A stretch of 64,000 nt of DNA, taken from positions 4,898,001-4,962,000 of the forward strand of contig JALGAS010000001.1 in NCBI GenBank assembly GCA_023078685.1, read 5' to 3'. Positions 58,635-64,000 of the stretch are shown here, in pieces (positions within the stretch are counted from its first letter, which is position 1; the number at the start of each line of letters is the position of its first letter). Below the pieces are notes generated by a model. That model saw only the letters and a program-made list of their open reading frames with translations. It was not told the origin of the DNA and did no database searches. The translations under genes were made by a program, and so were the position numbers. The stretch is from Neopestalotiopsis rosae. Lineage: Eukaryota; Ascomycota; Sordariomycetes; Amphisphaeriales; Sporocadaceae.

Positions 58635-59550
58635 CTAATCGTCGACTGGCTTCACTATAGCACCATCCCGACCTTGGTCAAGTTTGTTCAAGCTAGCCAT
58701 GTCATCTTGATCTAATTCAAATCCGTAAACATCCGCATTTTCCTTGATGCGAGAAGGCGTGTCACTTTTGGGAAGCGGAATGTATCCTCTTTGTAGTGAC
58801 CATCGAATGAGTATTTGAGAAGCAGTGACTTGATGCTTCTGGGCTATTTTCAGGAGAGTCGGGTCGTCGGATTTCTTGTTCCGCACAATGGGACAGTACG
58901 CCTCTACTGCAATGTTGTGCTGCTCACAGTATTTCACCGTTTTTGCTTGTTGACACCACGGGTGCAGCTGTCGTCGGGTTGTCAGCATTTCCTGCCCATT
59001 GAAATTACCGTTGTCTGGAATTGTCACTTACTTCGATCTGATTTACATGGGGCGGCCAGATCTCAGCATACTCCTTCATCTCCTCAATGTGCTGAACGCC
59101 GTAGTTGCTGACTCCAATACTCTTGGCCCGTCCCTCCTTGTGCAGCCTTTCCAGAGCCTGCCACAACTCCTTTCGCTTCTCCTCGCCACAATTGGAGCTG
59201 TGGATCAAGAACAAATCAACGTGGCCGTCGGCACCGCGCGGGTCGAGTTCCTCGACGCTCTCCAGACACTGCGCGTAGCTCTGGTCTACGGAGCCTGCCG
59301 GGTCCAGGATCTTGGTCGTCAGGTACACGTCGTCGCGCGTCACCCCTTCCGCCTTTTGCCATGCCTCTCCGACCTGGCTCTCGTTGCCGTAGAATTGCGC
59401 CGTGTCAATGTGCCGGTAGCCGCACCCCAGCGCCGTCAGACACGACTGCACACAGACGTCTGGCGGTGACTTGTACACGCCAAAGCCGAGCCGCGGAATC
59501 GTGTGAGAGTCCGACAGCTGAAGTGTATCTGTGATTCCTTTGGGTTTCAT
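58635..59550 (-). CDS. Aldo-keto reductase
   Basis: Two exons (59550-59032 and 58967-58635; donor GTAAGT, acceptor GACAG) give 283 residues. The catalytic tetrad is visible: Asp49 and Tyr54 in YRHIDTAQFYGNE, Lys80 in VYLTTKI and His117 in VDLFLIHSSN. Other family blocks are AKSIGVSNYGVQHIEEM, the spliced QIELHPWCQQ and IPLPKSDTPSRIKENADVYGF. I start at ATG 59550, since upstream in-frame codons lack an ATG. These enzymes reduce aldehydes or ketones with NADPH. The gene is divergent from the NRPS-like gene and tail-to-tail with the ATP-grasp gene (about 200 bp). Reduction of an aldehyde released by the NRPS-like reductase domain is a sensible but unproven job. Confidence 0.92.
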
Positions 59551-60300
59551 GTTGGGCGTTGCCGTCAATGTGGAGTATATTCAGGCTTTCACTTTGTCAG
59601 GTCTGAAGATCTCGTGAAACTTCTGCCCGCTAATTACAGATGCGCATATATGACTATCTGAGTCGCAATATTCAATTATGCAAATAAACTCATCTGATTC
59701 GGCACAAGAAATGCTTGGTACTGTTTGAAGGAGACATATGTGCATGAGGAACCCTAAACCTACGTGGCTAATAATGCAAATCAATGACCTCATGATGACC
59801 CATACTAACTTTGCAAATGGATTGAGACGCACTCGAATGGATTGATGTGGAAACTTGTGTCATTCCATGACATGAGTGCATAATGTAATAGAAAGAAATA
59901 AGCAATACTAGAATCCTAGAATGAATCCCTTGCCGAGAATTGTGACCCCTCGTCTGGTACATTTGTAGCGCAACAACTTGCAGGCTTTCATCCCACAACA
60001 CTGCATTAGACCACAATGGTACACTCGTGAGGAGGGAAGTATGAGACCGACTTGACCAATCAATCCACTGGGAAGGTTAATGCCTTTTACAGGTTTTGAA
60101 CGTTCATTGGGCTATTTGACCGTCTATGTTGGTGCTGTCCATACTGTTCTCGGTCTTCGGGTGAAAAGCTCCAAGGAACCCGAAATAACTATAATCTGAG
60201 TGCACACGTTCCAAGTATCTTGCTTGGGGCCATATACATACATGTAAAGCAGACACATTACACTTGACGGTGATTTGCACTTTGCTCTCGTGATATGAAC
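59551..60300. promoter_or_regulatory. Bidirectional promoter region of aldo-keto reductase and NRPS-like genes
   Basis: About 0.75 kb between divergent starts. An ACCAATCA (CCAAT-box-like) element lies near 60055. No other regulatory site could be assigned. Confidence 0.4.
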
Positions 60301-63300
60301 ATGGCTGATACGGATTCGGGCCCATTGAACTACTTCACCTGCACACTGGGCCAATCTGCAGTATGGAAACGCCAACAACCAGAGGGGGCCAGCACAGGCT
60401 ATCATACTGTCCTCGAGCTGATCGACGACAAGGCACAAGAATCACCCGACGATGCGGCTATCGGGTTTGCAGATTTCACGTTCGATAAGCAGGGACATGA
60501 TGGCAAGTCACTCCCATATAGAAATGGTGAATTTCCTCTCTTCTAACAGTGAAATCAGACTTGCCCTTTCTCACGTTCGGGGCACTAAGCACACGATCCA
60601 AGCATGCTGCCAAAATCCTGTCCACAGAATTGCAAGCATCTGGGATAGATGCGTCACCCGTGACCGTCGGTTTGCTTTGCAGCAGTAGCCTTGACTTTGT
60701 TCTGACATGGCTGGGCCTGATGCGTTTAGGCCACACAGCCTTGCTTCTTGCGTGAGCGGCCATACATTTCCATCAATACTGATAGCATGGCTAATCATCT
60801 TGTCTATAGACCGCAGCTTGAGGGTCCTGCAATAAAACATTTGTGCGGGGTCGAAGGGGCAATGATCATACTCGTAGACAAGGCGCATGAGAAACGGGCA
60901 TCGCAGCCCATCGAGGGCGTAACCTTTCAGCTCCTTCCCGACTATCTTTGCGCAGATGCCCTGGCAAGCCCTGACCCGGAGCTGCTGCTACATGTCCCGA
61001 ACGGCTCAGACGTTGCGTATCTGCGACATACCTCTGGTACGTCGTCCGGTCTGCCCAAGACCATAGTCCAGAGCCACTGGGGAGCCGTGGGCGTGCTGCC
61101 GCGGTTGACGGGCCATGAGCACAGCGCCACCTTTACCACGACACCGCTGTACCACGGCGGTCTGGCCGATTGCTTTCGGGCGTGGACGGGCGGTGCCATG
61201 ATCTGGTTCTTTCCCGAGGGCGTGGTGCCCGTCACCGAGACAAGTGTCGGAAAGGCCGTCGACTACGCGCGGCGCAACAGTCCGAGCGGTGTCAACGTGG
61301 AGTACTTTACCAGCGTGCCCTATGTTCTCCAGAGCCTCGCCGGCGACTCCGAGGGCCTGCGACTGCTCCGAGGCATGAGCCTGGTGGGCGTGGGGGGAGC
61401 TGCGCTCGCAAGTGCCGTGGGTGACGAGCTCGTGCGCCAAGGCGTGAGGCTCGTCTCGCGGATGGGCAGCGCCGAGTGCGGGTTCCTCATGTCCTCGCAT
61501 CGAGACTACGACAGCGATCAGGAGTGGCAGTATCTGCGACCTGTTGCGAACGAGGATTTCCTTGCCTTTGAGGCCCGCGACAACGGTCTGTTTGAGCTTG
61601 TTGCCAAACCAGGCTGGCCGTTGAGAGCAAAGCAGAATCGCGATGACGGTTCGTATGCGACTTCGGATTTATTTCAGCCGCATGATACGATACCACATGC
61701 GTGGCGATATCACAGCAGGTCTGATGCGCAAATCACCCTCGCCAATGGCAAAAAGTTTGATCCAGCTCCGCTAGAAAGCGACATTCTTAGCAGATCTGAT
61801 CAGCTCAAAGATGTCTTCGTGTTTGGCACGGGACGAGACTTTCCAGGCGCACTATTATTTCCTAAATCGGAGAAGCTGTCAGCAGCCCAAGTCATAGAGG
61901 GCGTCTGGCCAACGATAGAGCGCGTCAACAGCTCTTCGCAAAATCATTCCCGCCTCACCAAAACTGCCCTGGTCGTGGTGCCCAGAAAGGGCAACGAAGC
62001 AGGTCTTGAGAAGAGCAGTAAAGGGACCGTGATGAGACGCCAAGCAGAAGAGAAGTATGCAGAGCTGATCGAGGCTGTGTATGGAGCGGGAAATGATCAG
62101 CACTTTCACCATGAGCCTCTAGACACACCACAGCTGCAGGACAGGATCAGCGAAAAGTTCTCCCAGGTTCTTGGCCGACGTATTGATCCTAATGATGACA
62201 TATTCAGGCAAGGGGTTGACTCGATCGCTTGTACCCAAATACGCAAACTGGTCGAAACTCATCTCGTGCCGGTCGAATCACGCCCACTGCCACTCAACAT
62301 CATCTATGAGCAGCAGAATATCCGCGCATTAGCCTTACATATTCAAAACGTGCGGCAAGGCAATGGATGCGTGACTGGCCTAGGGAATGGAGCCGTCGAG
62401 GATTCCGAGATACAACAAATGGCCACATTCAGCCGATTATACGGAGACTTTGGTTCGGCAATATTGTCTCCGACTGGACCAAAGCAGGGTACACATCACG
62501 GGGTCATTCTGACTGGTGCTACAGGGGCACTTGGTGCTCATCTCCTACACTATTTGCGAGACTCCCCTGAGGTGCGCAAGATATATTGTCTCGTTCGTGC
62601 GCAAACAGCAGAGGCAGCTCATGAGCGAGTGTCTGAAGGTCTACGAGCGCGTGGACTTCGCGAGCTGGAACGACCTTTGTCGTCCCCGTTACACGAGCAT
62701 CAAATAGTCTGTCTACCATGTGACATGTTCAATGAAGATTTAGGACTTTCAGAAGAGGTGAGAGACCTCATCGGCCAGGATTGCTCCATCTTTGTCCATG
62801 CAGCGTGGGCGGTGAATTTCCGCCTACGGCTCGGCTCATTCGAGGACCACATACGAGGACTGCATTATATGATGCGTTTCGCAATGTCCATTGGATCGAA
62901 TTTCGTCTTTGTAAGTTCCACAGCCTCGGTCAGTAGGTCGTCGGAGCAGCGAATATTGGAAACAATCACATCAAGCGCGTCCGATGCCGTTCCGTTGGGT
63001 TATGCCAGATCAAAGTGGGCAGCAGAGCAGATTTGTTCGGCGGCGAACCGACACTGCACCAATATGGCCAGAGAACGAGGTCTGGTCCATGGAGGACAAT
63101 ACTCTCAAATCTCTGTTGTCCGCGTCGGTCAGCTGTGCGGAAATGCAGCCGGCGTCTGGAATGCCAGCGAAGCATATCCGCTAATGCTGTCGACGGCAAA
63201 GATCACCGACTGCCTGCCTGATTTGCAGGACGAGAGTTTAAACTGGCTGCCTGTTGACATGGCGGCGCAGTCTATTTTGGAAATCATAATACACGATAAC

Positions 63301-63735
63301 AACAGTGACGATGGTGGACGTGTTGCTGGTGGTGGTGCGGACCTCGGTGGCGCATGTCCGGTCTACCATGTCTTGAATCCGCACAGGCGACCTGCATGGC
63401 GCGACATGCTGGAATGGATTCGGAAAAGTGACATGCAAGGAAATCGGTCCACTGCTTTTGAAATAGTGTCACCCCGCGAGTGGATCAGCCGCCTGGAGAA
63501 GGCCCTGAATGCTGGCTCTGGCCTGCACCCCGCGCAGAAATTAGTGGGCTTCTGGCAGCAGAAGTATCATCGCGACGAATCGATGGTGAATGGTGCTGAT
63601 ACTACACCTCACAAGGTCGCCGTTTTTGATACAAAGAATAGCTCTCACGTGTCAAAGACCATGGCGCAAGTCCCACCGCTGTCACCAACGCAGGTACTGA
63701 GAATGTGGGCATGGATCTGTAGTCATGTTGCATGA
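60301..63735 (+). CDS. NRPS-like protein, adenylation-thiolation-reductase (A-T-R)
   Basis: Exons 60301-60526, 60559-60751 and 60810-63735 give about 1,114 residues. Adenylation motifs: YLRHTSGTSSGLPKTIVQSH (residues 214-223 within it), RMGSAECGFLMSS, YATSDLFQPH and RSDAQITLANGKKFDP. The carrier domain has FRQGVDSIACTQIRK, with the phosphopantetheine-accepting serine near residue 611. The C-terminal thioester reductase has VILTGATGALGAHLLHYL at about 703-720 and the catalytic YARSKWAAEQI (Tyr871, Lys875). There is no condensation domain. Such enzymes activate an acid as adenylate, load it on the carrier and release it reductively as aldehyde or alcohol. ATG 60301 is preferred over ATG 60295 for its A at -3 and G at +4. 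The first intron would be only 32 nt (60527-60558), unusually short; the second (60752-60809) is normal. Its place beside mycosporine-type genes suggests an amino-acid or mycosporine carboxylate as substrate. Confidence 0.9.
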
Positions 63736-64000
63736 GCGAGAAGTGCGAGAAAAGCGATCAGAGGACATGAATTGGATGGATCTTGTCAACGATGCAATCT
63801 ACCATCCATTTCATGACAGTTGCCGATTTCCAAGGGGTTCAATGGGGTATGTAACATCTAGCACAGATTAGTGTGTCCATCAATTGCGGATAGAGCCGTC
63901 GACCTTCTAGGTTTATTCTTGCTTTGGTCTTCAGGGACCATCTAGCCCTCGGATGGTGACTGGATTAGTGAGTGGTGCACCACTACGGGCTGGCTTGGGC
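63736..64000. other. 3' flank of the NRPS-like gene to the window end
   Basis: About 0.27 kb with no recognisable gene. Whether the cluster continues beyond the window cannot be seen. Confidence 0.4.

Noticed and set aside
1..64000. CRISPR arrays, intact transposons, rRNA genes
   Set aside because: No repeat-spacer pattern, transposase, reverse transcriptase or rRNA signature was seen; the organism is clearly a fungus.

Overview
The window is chromosomal DNA from a filamentous ascomycete, most likely a Sordariomycete and plausibly Hypocreales. The evidence is short spliceosomal introns (about 50-140 nt, GT-AG with CTAAC/CTGAC-like branch sites, plus two GC-AG introns), scattered monocistronic genes, and typical fungal genes: a HET protein, a Chs7 chaperone, a KRE2/MNT1 mannosyltransferase, Zn2Cys6 and Myb-like regulators. 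No CRISPR array, intact transposon, rRNA or convincing tRNA was seen. Exon-intron structures were built by hand from splice signals and reading-frame continuity.

Left part (1-18.4 kb), accessory in character: the 3' end of a putative glycoside hydrolase; a GH127 beta-L-arabinofuranosidase-like enzyme; a regulator carrying both C2H2 fingers and a Zn2Cys6 cluster, apparently with a frame break; a PRISE-type NAD(P)-dependent reductase; a small EthD-domain protein; an AT-rich stretch; a membrane-anchored HET protein; a 3-hydroxyisobutyrate-dehydrogenase-like gene with a one-base frame break at its start; and an unidentified membrane-anchored protein.

Middle (20.5-51.3 kb), mostly housekeeping and regulatory: KTR mannosyltransferase, a dihydroxy-acid dehydratase paralogue without an evident mitochondrial presequence, and two Myb/SANT regulators transcribed away from each other across about 10.7 kb without recognisable coding sequence. 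Then come a small four-helix membrane protein, the ribosome-assembly factor Rrb1, a secreted proline-rich protein with two Kex2-type repeats, Chs7, a DUF4604 protein and a GT8 glycosyltransferase.

Right part (52.2-63.7 kb), the most interesting region: a compact cluster that looks like a fungal mycosporine (mycosporine-like amino acid) pathway. It encodes a sugar-phosphate cyclase of the desmethyl-4-deoxygadusol synthase type, a catechol-O-methyltransferase-family methyltransferase, a MysC-like ATP-grasp ligase with membrane segments, an aldo-keto reductase, and an NRPS-like adenylation-thiolation-reductase protein. By analogy with the cyanobacterial route, the first three would turn sedoheptulose 7-phosphate into 4-deoxygadusol and join it to an amino acid. 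The reductase-terminated NRPS-like protein and the aldo-keto reductase could make the reduced (amino-alcohol) mycosporines typical of fungi. The adjacent GT8 enzyme is a possible, unproven glycosylation step.
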